From: Streptomyces roseicoloratus
GTDB taxonomy: Bacteria > Actinomycetota > Actinomycetes > Streptomycetales > Streptomycetaceae
Length of the DNA stretch: 64,000 nucleotides
Reading direction: 5' to 3'
NCBI RefSeq assembly: GCF_004117935.1
Contig: NZ_SDOY01000123.1
Location: forward strand, 1-64,000
The notes beneath the pieces were generated by a model, which made no database searches, was not told the origin of the DNA, and saw only the letters and a list, made by a program, of their open reading frames with translations. Within the stretch, counting starts at the first letter, position 1. The number at the start of each line of letters is the position of its first letter. Below are positions 50,674 through 59,300 of this stretch, piece after piece. The translations under genes and the position numbers were made by a program.

Positions 50674-50814
50674 TCAAACCTTGAGGTACAGAGCGAGTGC
50701 CACCCACACGGCGACGGCCAGCGTCATCGCCGGGATGAGCGAGGGGTGCGACACGGCGATGATTCCGGCAACCACAGCGCCCAGTGCGGCAATCGCGGTG
50801 CGTTCGGCCTTCAT
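50674..50814 (-). CDS. Tiny membrane protein (46 aa)
   Basis: The ATG at 50814 has GGAGG 5 nt upstream. The protein starts MKAERTAIAALGAVVAGI and ends WVALALYLKV. It consists of two hydrophobic helices joined by SHPSLIP. Small two-helix proteins of this kind occur among the spread (Spd) genes of Streptomyces integrative plasmids, which would fit the integrase remnant, but I cannot assign it. It is probably co-transcribed with the 74-residue gene. Confidence 0.65.
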   Translation of the reverse strand: MKAERTAIAALGAVVAGIIAVSHPSLIPAMTLAVAVWVALALYLKV

Positions 50815-51198
50815 GTACTTCCTCCATCACATCGACACGGCACCCGTCAGCGGGGCCGAGGCCGAGGTTGGAGGACCGCGGGGTTAGCGGCGCAACCCCG
50901 CCCATCGCCGCTGAGGTTCACCGCTCTTCGAGGCAGCTGAGGAAGTGAACCCGCGCCGCGAAGGGCAAGGAGCGCTCACGAAACCGAAGGGGCGCGAGAA
51001 AAGGGCACCCACCGGTCTTGGTAGGTGCCCTTGTCCTTTGGCATCCATGGGCGGCCGTCACGGCTGACATCAGCGATGCCTCGTCGGGCGGGTGCTGCCC
51101 GAACGATGTTTCCTCCGTACCGCGTCCGCGCCGGATTCCGCGGGGAATCCTGGGGCACCCGGCATGTGTCGGGGCCCCTGGCAGGTGTGGCCGGCGGG
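50815..51198. other. Gap containing a terminator, no gene seen
   Basis: Besides the hairpin at 51001-51032 I see no supported reading frame. The promoter of the two small genes at 50403-50814 should lie just above 50815. A GC-rich inverted repeat (GCGGGGTT...AACCCCGC, about 50877-50897) is present. Confidence 0.5.
51001..51032. terminator. Hairpin terminator downstream of the signal peptidase gene
   Basis: AAGGGCACC and GGTGCCCTT arms, extended by an inner ACC/GGT after one mismatch, enclose a short loop. Located 167 bp past the minus-strand signal peptidase stop. Confidence 0.75.
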
Positions 51199-51984
51199 TC
51201 AGTCCGTGGTGTCCAGCCCCCGCTGCTCGAACGTCTCCGGGACCGGGAGGGTCGACCAGTGGGGGATCGGCCAGGCGACGACTACCGCTCGGCCTACCAC
51301 GTCCGTCTCGGGGACCATGCCGCCGTGGGGGTCGTTGCGGTGGTAGCGGGAGTCCAGGGAGGCCTGGCGGTGGTCGCCCATGACCCACAGGTGGCCGGGC
51401 GGGACGGTGACCTTGAACTGGCCGCCCGGGTCCGGGCTGCAGGGCGTGTTGCCGGCGTAGACGTACGGCTCGGTGAGCGGCTTGCCGTTGACCTTCAGGG
51501 GGCCGGTGCCCTTGCACTCGACGGTGTCGCCCGCGACGCCGATCACCCGCTTGATCAGGTGCTTCTCCCCCACCGCCGGCATCAGGCCGATGAAGCCCAG
51601 GAAGCGCTGTGCCGCGTTCGGCTCCTGGGCCGGCAGGCTCGACAGCCAGTCCGCCGGGTCGCGGAAGACCACGACCTCGCCCCGCTCGGGCTCCGAGCCG
51701 AACCACGGCGTCAGCTTGTCCACCAGGACCCGGTCGTCCTCCTGCAGGGTGTTCTGCATGGAGCCCGACGGAATCAGGAACGCCTGCAGCAGGAAGGTCT
51801 TGATCAGGAAGGCCAGGCCGAGCGCGATCACCGCCAGGAACGGGAGCTCCACCCAGAACGGGCGGCGGCGCTTCCGGGGCTTCGTCGTCGCCTCGTCCGG
51901 GTTCTCGGGTCCGTCCCCGTTCGCGTTCCCCGGGGTCTCCTCCGCACCCGCTCGTGCGTCCACCGCCATGTCGCCCACTGCCAC
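51199..51984 (-). CDS. Type I signal peptidase
   Basis: A 261-residue membrane serine protease that removes signal peptides from exported proteins. One membrane helix lies at about residues 47-68 (PFLAVIALGLAFLIKTFLLQ). The catalytic Ser is in IPSGSMQNTL and the general-base Lys in LIKRVIGVAGDTVE. The box E region is VMGDHRQASLDSR, in which the usual Asn after GD is His. The first 40 residues are an acidic, disordered cytoplasmic tail. The start is GTG 51984 or ATG 51969. It is separate from the sip gene cluster typical of streptomycetes, so it is an additional paralogue. Confidence 0.92.
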   Translation of the reverse strand: MAVGDMAVDARAGAEETPGNANGDGPENPDEATTKPRKRRRPFWVELPFLAVIALGLAFLIKTFLLQAFLIPSGSMQNTLQEDDRVLVDKLTPWFGSEPERGEVVVFRDPADWLSSLPAQEPNAAQRFLGFIGLMPAVGEKHLIKRVIGVAGDTVECKGTGPLKVNGKPLTEPYVYAGNTPCSPDPGGQFKVTVPPGHLWVMGDHRQASLDSRYHRNDPHGGMVPETDVVGRAVVVAWPIPHWSTLPVPETFEQRGLDTTD

Positions 51985-52103
51985 CGCCGACCTCGTCCCG
52001 TACGTGTTGTCCGCACGGAGCCTATGCCGGACTCGGTGCCGCCCGACCGTTCACGGCCGTCCCGCACCCCGTACGGGTGACCCCTGCGGGGGCGGGGCGG
52101 GCG

Positions 52104-54128
52104 TCAGCGGAGTTCCTCCGGGCACGCCGTGCCGCGCGGGAAGAGCTTGTAGGGGGCCGCGAGGCGGTAGGTGCCGGCCTTCGGGGCGACGAGTTCGGTC
52201 CACTCGTCGCCCTCCGCGTCCGGCTCCGCCTTCAGGAGGCAGCCCTCCTCGTTCGCGAACACCTTCGGGAGCTCGGTCTCCGAGGCCTCGCGCGCCTCCT
52301 TCGACGCCTCCGTCTCCTGCGGCGGCTCGATCTTGCCGCCGTTCTCGTCGATCAGGGCCAGCCACGGCGAGTAGGGGACACGGATCGTGACACGGGCCGG
52401 ACGGTCCAGGTGCAGGACGACCTCGTTGGCCTCCGCCCGCTGCACGCGCGCCGGCGGGTCCGCGAGCGGCGTCGGGTCGGTGACCTCGTACAGCCGCCAG
52501 TTGACGTCCGACCACACCTGCCTCAGATACGGCAGTCCCCCGGCGACCAGCTCCGCCTCCGCCTCGGCGCCCGAGTCCGGCGCGCCGGTCGGCAGCACCA
52601 CGTAGCGCACCGCCCAGCGGCCGAGCCAGTCGTGGTAGTTCGCCGCGTTGAGGGTGTCGTCGTAGAAGAGGGGGTTGCGCTCGATGTCGGCCTGACGGTT
52701 CCAGCCGCGCGCCAGGTTGATGTACGGGGCGAGCGCGGAGGACTCGCGGTGGCTGGAGGCCGGCACGACCTCCACCCTGGCCTGCTCGGCGCCCCGCTCC
52801 TGGAGCTGGTTGATCAGCGGCGCCACCTCGCGCGTCCAGGACGCGTCCGGGGCGGTGCGGATGACGTCGTCGACGCCCTTGAAGCCGATCCACGCGTTCA
52901 GCCCGACGAAGGCCAGCACGACCGCGTACCAGCGGCGCGAGCGCGGACGCGCGTACGGCAGGGCCGCGAGCAGCACCACACCGGCGAACAGCATCACCAG
53001 GCGGGAGACGTTCGAGCCGATCTGCGAGTCGATCAGCCAGGTCAGCAGCGTGCCCGCCGAGTAGACGGCCGCCGCGGTGCGCACCGTCCGCCAGTCCTTC
53101 GGGACCAGCACCAGGACCAGGACGCCGAAGAGGAACGGGAGCGAGGTCGAGCCCAGGCTCATCGGCTGCGTGCCGGAGAAGGGGAACAGCCACGCCGACA
53201 GCGCCACCACCGCGACCGGCGCCAGGCCGACGGCGTACGCGCCCGGGCGCCGCTTGTGGAGGAACAGCGCCGCCGCCACCACGCCCAGGAACAGTCCGGC
53301 GACCGGGCTGCACGCGGTCGCGAGCCCGGCGAGCGGCGCGGCCACGGCCGCCTTCGCCCAGCGGTGGTAGCGCCAGCGGTGCGGCCAGCAGAAGACCGCC
53401 GCGACCGAGCCGATCGCGAACATCATGCCGAGGCCGAAGGTGACCCGCCCCGACAGCGCGTTGCACAGGAAGGCGAAGACACCGGCGAGCGCGCACGCCA
53501 TCGGATTGCGCACCGCCCGCACCCGCACCAGGATCAGCGCCGTCAGACCGGCCGAGAGCGTCCCGGCGATCATCATCGTCGTCCGCACGCCGAGCACGGA
53601 CATGACGTACGGGGACACCACGCTGTACGAGACCGGGTGCATCCCGCCGTACCAGGCGAGGTTGTACGCCGAGTCCGGGTGGCGGCCGACGAACTCCGCC
53701 CACGCGTCCTGCGCGGCCAGGTCTCCGCCGCTGTTGGCGAAGAAGAAGAACCACAGGACGTGGGTGAGCGCGGCCGCGGCGGTCGCGACGAGGACGGGAT
53801 AGCGGCGCTTGCGGCGGCGCGGGGCGGCGGAGCCTCCCGTGCCTCGGGGAGCACCGTCGGCGGCGCTGTCGGCGGTGCCGTCGGTTTCCTCGCCGGCGGC
53901 GCCGTCGGCGGTCTCGGTGGCGGTGCCGTCGGCGGTGCCGGTGCCGGCAGCGTCAGCGGTGCCGGTGTCGCCGTCAGCGGTGCCGGTGGCGGTGCCGTCG
54001 GCGGTGGCGGTGTCAGGGGCGGCGGTGGCCTGGTCGGATGCCGGTCGCTGCCCCGGGAGTTCTATTCGCGAAGGTGAAGACACGTCGGGTTGGCCTCCGG
54101 CCTCACGGGTCCCCTCGGCGGTGCTCAA
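52104..54128 (-). CDS. Polytopic membrane protein, GT-C-like, unknown function
   Basis: A 674-residue protein. Residues about 1-105 are an acidic Thr/Ala/Asp/Gly repeat (DGTATGTADGDTGTADA) ending in RRRKRRY. About 11 hydrophobic helices span 110-420, and an extracytoplasmic domain of about 250 residues completes it. The first loop, GGDLAAQDAWAEFVGRHPDS, carries an acidic pair as in GT-C transferases, and the overall build resembles conserved actinobacterial membrane proteins next to dacA. The likely start is TTG 54128, with AAAGG about 7 nt upstream. It lies just downstream of the carboxypeptidase gene after a terminator hairpin. The enzymatic role is inferred from topology only. Confidence 0.65.
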   Translation of the reverse strand: MSTAEGTREAGGQPDVSSPSRIELPGQRPASDQATAAPDTATADGTATGTADGDTGTADAAGTGTADGTATETADGAAGEETDGTADSAADGAPRGTGGSAAPRRRKRRYPVLVATAAAALTHVLWFFFFANSGGDLAAQDAWAEFVGRHPDSAYNLAWYGGMHPVSYSVVSPYVMSVLGVRTTMMIAGTLSAGLTALILVRVRAVRNPMACALAGVFAFLCNALSGRVTFGLGMMFAIGSVAAVFCWPHRWRYHRWAKAAVAAPLAGLATACSPVAGLFLGVVAAALFLHKRRPGAYAVGLAPVAVVALSAWLFPFSGTQPMSLGSTSLPFLFGVLVLVLVPKDWRTVRTAAAVYSAGTLLTWLIDSQIGSNVSRLVMLFAGVVLLAALPYARPRSRRWYAVVLAFVGLNAWIGFKGVDDVIRTAPDASWTREVAPLINQLQERGAEQARVEVVPASSHRESSALAPYINLARGWNRQADIERNPLFYDDTLNAANYHDWLGRWAVRYVVLPTGAPDSGAEAEAELVAGGLPYLRQVWSDVNWRLYEVTDPTPLADPPARVQRAEANEVVLHLDRPARVTIRVPYSPWLALIDENGGKIEPPQETEASKEAREASETELPKVFANEEGCLLKAEPDAEGDEWTELVAPKAGTYRLAAPYKLFPRGTACPEELR

Positions 54129-54186
54129 TGCGGCCCTTTCCCGTGCTGCCCTTCTTCTCGTTCCCCCGGAGGGAACGCTAACAGGA

Positions 54187-54213
54187 GGGCGCCCGGGGAG
54201 CTCCCGGGCGCCC
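54187..54213 (-). terminator. Terminator after the carboxypeptidase gene
   Basis: A perfect 11-bp GC stem (54187-54197 with 54203-54213) with loop GAGCT, directly after the stop at 54220. Confidence 0.8.
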
Positions 54214-54219
54214 GTCCGA

Positions 54220-56637
54220 TCAGCCCAGTCGGGTCAGCTTCTCGCCGATGCCGGGCTCCACCAGGTCCTCCTTCAGCGCCACCGGCGCGCTGACCTCACC
54301 GGCGCCGGTGCCGATCGACACCTCGCCGACGGCGTCCCCGGCCTTGCCGGCGTGCGGCGGCTTCTTCCCGCCGTCGCCGAGCCGCAGGTCCACCTTCAGG
54401 CCGGGCCAGCCGACCGCCTTGAGGTCCTTGGTGGACACGACCGGCGTACGGCCGCCGAGCCCGTCGTCCACGTAACCGACGACCTGGCCCTTCTTCACCA
54501 CCGTGGCGGAGGTGACGTCCTTCTGGGCCTGCTTGATGAGCTTGAGGCTGTTCTGGATCGCCAGCTCCAGCTTCTGCCACAGCTGCGCGGCGTCCTTGGC
54601 TCCCATGACGATGCCGAGGATGCGGCGCTTCTGGCCGTCGACGACCGTGTACGCCGACCACAGCAGGTTGCCGCCGGCCGGGGTCGACGAACCCGTCTTG
54701 ATGCCGGCCACACCCGGCTCGAGCAGGATGTTGTTGTTGTTCTCGATCTGGCCGGGGATGCCGTCGATCGTCACGTTCGGCATGTCCACGATCTCGCGGA
54801 ACACCTCGTACTGCATGACCGCCTTCGCCAGCTTCAGCTGGTCGAGCGGCGTCGACACGGTGGTCGCCAGGAGACCGGACGGGTCCGTGTAGGTCGAGCC
54901 GGTCATGCCGAGCTCCTTGGCCGCGGCGTTCATCTTGTCGACGAACGCGGCCTCGGAACCGGCGTCCCAGCGGGCGAGCAGCCGGGCCACGTTGTTGCCC
55001 GACGGGATCATGAGGAGCTGGAGCAGCTCCTTCTCCGAGTAGGTCTCGCCCTCCTTGATGGGCGCGGTCGACTCGTCCTTCGCCTTCGCCTGCTCGCCGG
55101 CGGTCTTGTCGACCTCGATCTCCGGGCCGTCCCCCTTCCCCTTGATGGGGTGGTCGCGGAGGATCACGTACGCCGTCATGGTCTTCGCGACGCTCGCGAT
55201 CGGCGCGGGCTTCTGCGGCCCGTACGTGCCGAGCGAACCCACGCCCTCGACCTCGGCGGCGCCCTGGCCCTCGGACGGCCACGGCATCTGCAGCGGGCCG
55301 CCCTCGAACGTGTACGTGGGCGACGCGGACAGCACCAGCTTCGGGTCCGGCAGCGGGCGCACGAACTGTACGACCGCAAAGACGACGAGGAGGAGGACCA
55401 CCAGCGGGGTCCAGATCTTCAGGCGCCGGACGGTGTTGCGGAGCGGGGTCGGCGGGGGCGGCGGCGTGTTGGTCAGCTCCGCCAGGATCTCCAGCGGCGG
55501 GCGGGGCGGCAGCGGCTGCTGCCGGGTCCGCTCGGCCTCGGCGAGCGACGGAGACGGCGACGGCGACGGCGACGGCGACGACGGCTGTACGGGAGCCGCC
55601 GCCTGGGCCGCGGCGGGCGCGGCGGGCGCGGCGGCGCCGGCGGACGCCGACGGGGCGCTGCCGGTGGACTCGGCCTCGGGCCGTGGCTTCGGCTGCTCCT
55701 GGGTGATGTCGCCCTGGAGCGGCCGGAACAGGGACGACGGCAGTTTGAGCGCGGTCGTCGGCTGGTCGACGGGCCGGGACTTCGGCGCGGCCTGGGGCTC
55801 GGAGGCCTCGGCCCGGGGCTCGGAGGCCTCGGGCTTGGGCTCGGGCTTGGCGACGTCGGGCTCGGCCTCGGCGGCCACGGGCTCGGCCTTCGGCTCGGCC
55901 GCGGGCGTGAAGGCCTTGAAGACCGCGGTCGGCTGGTCGACGGGCCCGGCCACCGGCTTGGCGGCCGCGGACGCCGGCGTGGCGGGCGCGGACGCCTCAG
56001 GGTGCTGCGGCTCGTCGTCGGCCGCCGCCTCCGGCTTCTCGTCCCGCTGCTTCTCCGCCTGCTCCTCCGGCTGCTCCTCCGCCCGGAGCGCCGCCGGCTT
56101 GCGCGCGTCGAACCACGACTCGACCGACGCCGCGGACACGGCCTCGGACCCGCCCTCGGGCGTGGCCTCGGTCGTGGCCTCGGGCGTGGCCTCGGTCGTG
56201 GCCTCGGGCGTGGCCTCTGTCGTGGTCTCGGCAGCCGCGGCCGACTCCGTACCGGCGGCGGTCTCCTCGGCATCACCGGTCGGCTCGGCACCGGCCGTCG
56301 TCTCCGCGCCACCACCGACCGTCGGCTCGGGCTCGGGCTCGGTCTCGGCGTCCGCAACCGGCTCGGCCCCGGCCGCGTCCTCCGTCACGGAAGACTCGGC
56401 CGACGGCGCCTCCGGCTCCGACGGCGTCGGGGACTCCGACCGTCCGGCGGCCCTCACGGGCGCCGACTCCTCCGGCTCCCCGGGCCCGTCCTCCGGCGCC
56501 GTCCGCGGGGCCAGGGCCCGGAAGACGGCCGTCGGCTCGTCGACCCGGTCGCGGAGGACGGACAGTCGCGGGTCCTTGCCGTCACCGCCGACCGCGCTCT
56601 CCCGCTGCTCCGCCTTGTCGGGGGACTCGCCCGCCAC
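54220..56637 (-). CDS. dacA: D-alanyl-D-alanine carboxypeptidase with long disordered cytoplasmic N-terminus
   Basis: An 805-residue low-molecular-mass PBP. The extracytoplasmic catalytic domain (about 410-800) has the SxxK motif IASVAKTMTAY, SGN in IPSGNNVARLL and KTG in AGIKTGSSTPAGG. A single membrane helix lies near residues 375-398 (IWTPLVVLLLVVFAVVQFV). The first 370 residues are a Pro/Ala/Glu-rich cytoplasmic tail with three copies of a VD(E/Q)PT(A/T) motif followed by a hydrophobic residue, plus TTEATPEA repeats at about 160-185. Typical DacA proteins lack such a tail. GTG 56637 is chosen; GGAGGAG lies 5 nt upstream. ATG 56658 is an alternative. Confidence 0.92.
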   Translation of the reverse strand: MAGESPDKAEQRESAVGGDGKDPRLSVLRDRVDEPTAVFRALAPRTAPEDGPGEPEESAPVRAAGRSESPTPSEPEAPSAESSVTEDAAGAEPVADAETEPEPEPTVGGGAETTAGAEPTGDAEETAAGTESAAAAETTTEATPEATTEATPEATTEATPEGGSEAVSAASVESWFDARKPAALRAEEQPEEQAEKQRDEKPEAAADDEPQHPEASAPATPASAAAKPVAGPVDQPTAVFKAFTPAAEPKAEPVAAEAEPDVAKPEPKPEASEPRAEASEPQAAPKSRPVDQPTTALKLPSSLFRPLQGDITQEQPKPRPEAESTGSAPSASAGAAAPAAPAAAQAAAPVQPSSPSPSPSPSPSLAEAERTRQQPLPPRPPLEILAELTNTPPPPPTPLRNTVRRLKIWTPLVVLLLVVFAVVQFVRPLPDPKLVLSASPTYTFEGGPLQMPWPSEGQGAAEVEGVGSLGTYGPQKPAPIASVAKTMTAYVILRDHPIKGKGDGPEIEVDKTAGEQAKAKDESTAPIKEGETYSEKELLQLLMIPSGNNVARLLARWDAGSEAAFVDKMNAAAKELGMTGSTYTDPSGLLATTVSTPLDQLKLAKAVMQYEVFREIVDMPNVTIDGIPGQIENNNNILLEPGVAGIKTGSSTPAGGNLLWSAYTVVDGQKRRILGIVMGAKDAAQLWQKLELAIQNSLKLIKQAQKDVTSATVVKKGQVVGYVDDGLGGRTPVVSTKDLKAVGWPGLKVDLRLGDGGKKPPHAGKAGDAVGEVSIGTGAGEVSAPVALKEDLVEPGIGEKLTRLG

Positions 56638-56820
56638 CGTGCCTCCTCCATCGCTCATGCCTACGTCCGAACCGTCTACCAGTGTCCTGTGTGAGCCCCT
56701 TGGCCCCCGTGCTAGACGAGAACGACATACCTGCCGGTTCCCGTACGAACCACCCAGGCACTCTCGACAGATGAATGTGAGAGGGGTCACCCTGTCATTC
56801 ATCCACGCGGGGAGGCATGG

Positions 56821-57525
56821 ATGGGCAGGAGCCGCAGAACCATTCCGGAGGAGCTTCTGCTGCTCGCTCTGGACCCGGCCACGGGTACCACAGCGCAGCC
56901 GCAGTCGCTCGACCTGGGCCTCGCCGGAGCACAGCTAGTGGAGCTGGCTCTGGCAGGACGGATAGCCCCTGACGGGGATCGTATCGCCGTGGTGATGCCA
57001 CGGCCGACCGGAGATCCGACTCTGGACTCCGCGCTGGAACTGCTGCGCAGGCGCGGCAGCCCGGTTCGGGCCGTCCACTGGATCGGCGGGCCCCGGCTGG
57101 GGCTCCGCCAGACGTATCTCTCGCATCTGGAGCGCTGCGGCATGGTGCATGCCGTGGAGGGCCAGATGTGCGGGGTGCTGCCGACGACTCGCTACCAGGC
57201 GACGGACACGGCGATCAGCCGGGAGATCAGGTCCCGGCTGGACAGTGCGATCCGCACCGGCGTGCCGCCGGACCCGCGGACCGCGGCGCTCGCCGCGCTG
57301 GCCCACGCGGTCGGTCTCGGCAAGCACCTGTACCCGGGCAACGAAGGACGGTCGTCGCGGTCCCGGCTGCGCGACCTGATCCGGCACGACCCGATGGGCG
57401 GTCTCGTGGCGCACGCCGTGATGGACGTCCAGAACGGCGTGGGCGCCCAGCCCCGCCGGAGCGCCACGGCCGGCGGGGTGCCGTCCCAGCCGCGCCGCGG
57501 CACCATGGCGCGCGCCGCCATGTGA
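56821..57525 (+). CDS. GPP34 (Golgi phosphoprotein 3-like) family protein
   Basis: A 234-residue soluble, mainly helical protein of the GOLPH3/GPP34 family, which in eukaryotes binds phosphoinositides. The bacterial role is unknown, and streptomycetes carry several copies. The family start IPEELLLLALDPATG is clear, followed by LDLGLAGAQLVELALAGRI and TAALAALAHAVGLGKHLY. GGGGAGG is about 5 nt before the ATG at 56821. It is divergent from dacA. Confidence 0.9.
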   Translation: MGRSRRTIPEELLLLALDPATGTTAQPQSLDLGLAGAQLVELALAGRIAPDGDRIAVVMPRPTGDPTLDSALELLRRRGSPVRAVHWIGGPRLGLRQTYLSHLERCGMVHAVEGQMCGVLPTTRYQATDTAISREIRSRLDSAIRTGVPPDPRTAALAALAHAVGLGKHLYPGNEGRSSRSRLRDLIRHDPMGGLVAHAVMDVQNGVGAQPRRSATAGGVPSQPRRGTMARAAM

Positions 57526-57560
57526 GCGCACCCGGGTGCGGGCGGGCCGTGACGGCGGCC

Positions 57561-57670
57561 GCCCGCACCCGCCGCGCCCGGCCGCCACACCTCTCGCGCA
57601 CGGTCGCCCGCACCCGCCGCGCCCGGCCGCCACACCTCTCGCGTCCGGTCGCCCGCACCCGTCGCGTGTG
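57561..57670. repeat. 45-bp tandem repeat, 2.4 copies
   Basis: GCCCGCACCC units start at 57561, 57606 and 57651. The first two full copies are nearly identical. Located between the GPP34 and XRE genes; no gene is supported in 57526-57763. Confidence 0.85.
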
Positions 57671-57763
57671 GTCATTTCCCAGCGCGCACCGCACCTTTGG
57701 TGGCAGTCTGCCAAGCGGTAGATACTCACAGCTACGCAGCAGACAGCCGGAGGTGCAGTTTCC

Positions 57764-58627
57764 GTGGCGTCCAATGTCAACCCCACCGTCAGGCGACGCC
57801 GATTGGGCCAGGAGCTGCGTCGGCTCCGGGAGGCGAAGGGCATGACGGCCGAGCAGGTGGCCGACCGTCTGCTCGTGTCGCAGTCCAAGATCAGCCGCCT
57901 CGAGAACGGTAGGCGCTCGATCAGCCAGCGGGACGTCCGCGACCTGTGCGGCGTGTACGAGGTCGAGGACGACCGGGTGGTCGACTCGCTCATGCAGATG
58001 GCCAAGGACTCGCGCCAGCAGGGCTGGTGGCACGCCTTCGGCGACATCCCGTACAGCGTCTACATCGGCCTGGAGACGGACGCGGAGAGCCTGCGCGTCT
58101 ACGAGCCGCAGATCATCCCTGGACTGCTGCAGACCCACGGCTACGCGGAGGCCGTGATCGCCGGCGCGCTGCCGGAGTCCACTCCGTCCGACATCGAGAA
58201 GCGGGTCACGGTCCGCACCCGCCGTCAGGACCGCATCAAGGACGACGAGCGTCCGCTGCGGCTGTGGGCGGTGATCGACGAGGGCGCGCTGCGCCGGCTC
58301 GTCGGCAACCGGCAGCTGATGGTCGAGCAGCTGGAGCACCTCATCGAGCAGTCGCACCTGCCGCACGTGACCGTGCAGGTGCTGCCGTTCCACATGGGCG
58401 CGCATCCGGGCATCAGCGGGCATTACGCGATTCTGGAATTCCCGGACACCTCCGACTCCTCCGTCGTCTACATCGAGGGCGTGACGAGCGACCTCTATCT
58501 GGAGAAGGCCCAGGACGTCGCGAAGTACAGCGTGATGTACGAGCACTTGCGGGCACAGGCGCTGAATGTCGAGGACACCCGGGAGTTCGTGACGGATATC
58601 GCGAAGCAGTACGCCGCGGGAAAATAG
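57764..58627 (+). CDS. XRE-family regulator with DUF5753 (WhiJ-like)
   Basis: A 287-residue regulator. The helix-turn-helix (residues 12-66) reads LGQELRRLREAKGMTAEQVA and SQSKISRLENGRRSIS. The DUF5753 domain (about 95-275) includes YEPQIIPGLLQTHGYA and LPHVTVQVLPFHMGAHPG. These proteins pair with small DUF397 proteins in streptomycete development and antibiotic control (whiJ, bldB-related systems). The start at 57764 gives MASNVNPTVRRRRLGQ. It lies 246 bp upstream of its DUF397 partner. Confidence 0.93.
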   Translation: MASNVNPTVRRRRLGQELRRLREAKGMTAEQVADRLLVSQSKISRLENGRRSISQRDVRDLCGVYEVEDDRVVDSLMQMAKDSRQQGWWHAFGDIPYSVYIGLETDAESLRVYEPQIIPGLLQTHGYAEAVIAGALPESTPSDIEKRVTVRTRRQDRIKDDERPLRLWAVIDEGALRRLVGNRQLMVEQLEHLIEQSHLPHVTVQVLPFHMGAHPGISGHYAILEFPDTSDSSVVYIEGVTSDLYLEKAQDVAKYSVMYEHLRAQALNVEDTREFVTDIAKQYAAGK

Positions 58628-58873
58628 GGACGCCGCGGGCCGAATGCCGACATTCGGCCGGGGCGCGGGGGACGAGGCCGGTACGGTACACCTCCGACTC
58701 GCCCTGACGGAAGTCCCCTTGGAATATGCCATCCGGTCGGGTGAACGCCGGTCCCACATCACGGGGCCGGGCGCTAGCGTCGATCACGCCAGAACAGACA
58801 ACACCGTTGGCGTGACTCCTCCTGGCGGCACCCAGCGCTCACCCCGTACTCGAAGAAACCGGAGTTGAGAAGA

Positions 58874-59074
58874 ATGGCGATTATTCAGGGTGGCACGGAC
58901 AACTGGACGAAGTCCTCGTATTCCGGTGGCAACGGCGCGTGCGTCGAGGTCAAGTCGCCGGTCGTGAGCGCGATCGACGTGCGCGACTCGAAGGCCCCCG
59001 AGGGCCCCTCCCTCTCTTTCGGACCGGGCACGTGGAACACGTTCGTGGGCGAGGTGAGCGCCGGGGCCCTGTGA
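58874..59074 (+). CDS. DUF397 protein, partner of the XRE-DUF5753 regulator
   Basis: A 66-residue protein with the family text WTKSSYSGGNGACVEV and IDVRDSKAPEGPSLSF. In WhiJ-like systems the DUF397 partner modulates the XRE regulator, resembling an antitoxin-like pairing. GGAG lies 9 nt before the ATG at 58874. The gap from 58628 to 58873 probably has its own promoter. Confidence 0.92.
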   Translation: MAIIQGGTDNWTKSSYSGGNGACVEVKSPVVSAIDVRDSKAPEGPSLSFGPGTWNTFVGEVSAGAL

Positions 59075-59103
59075 CCCCGCGCGCGCGTCGCACCGCTTCA
59101 AGC

Positions 59104-59150
59104 AAGGAGCCCTCTCGACCGGTCCGCCGTCCTGGCCGAGGGGGCTCGGC
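59104..59150 (+). terminator. Terminator after the DUF397 gene
   Basis: GAGCCCTCTCG (59107-59117) pairs with CGAGGGGGCTC (59137-59147) with one G-T pair; a 19-nt loop separates the arms. Confidence 0.7.
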
Positions 59151-59180
59151 CTTGCCCGTACGCGAAGCCGTGCTCGTCGC

Positions 59181-59270
59181 GTACGGGCAGCCGCCCGTCC
59201 CGGTGGCGTACGGGCAGCCGCCCGCGCCGGTGGGATACCGGCACCCGCCCGTCCCGGTGACGTACGGGCC
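59181..59270 (+). repeat. 27-bp tandem repeat, 3.3 copies
   Basis: Units start at 59181, 59208, 59235 and 59262. On the plus strand they read (AYGQPPVPV)n in an open frame of about 50 codons from a GTG at 59170. There is no ribosome binding site, so I treat it as non-coding. Confidence 0.8.
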
Positions 59271-59300
59271 TCCTCGGCCCCCTCCGCCCCCTCGCGCCCC

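Noticed and set aside
46623..51060. att site as a direct repeat of the tRNA-Arg 3' end
   Set aside because: I looked for the last 20-30 bases of the tRNA again up to about 51060 and did not find them, so no attachment site is annotated.
53809..56694. 961-codon plus-strand frame opposite dacA
   Set aside because: A shadow of the biased codon usage. The product would be almost only Arg, Gly and Leu, and all catalytic motifs lie on the minus strand.
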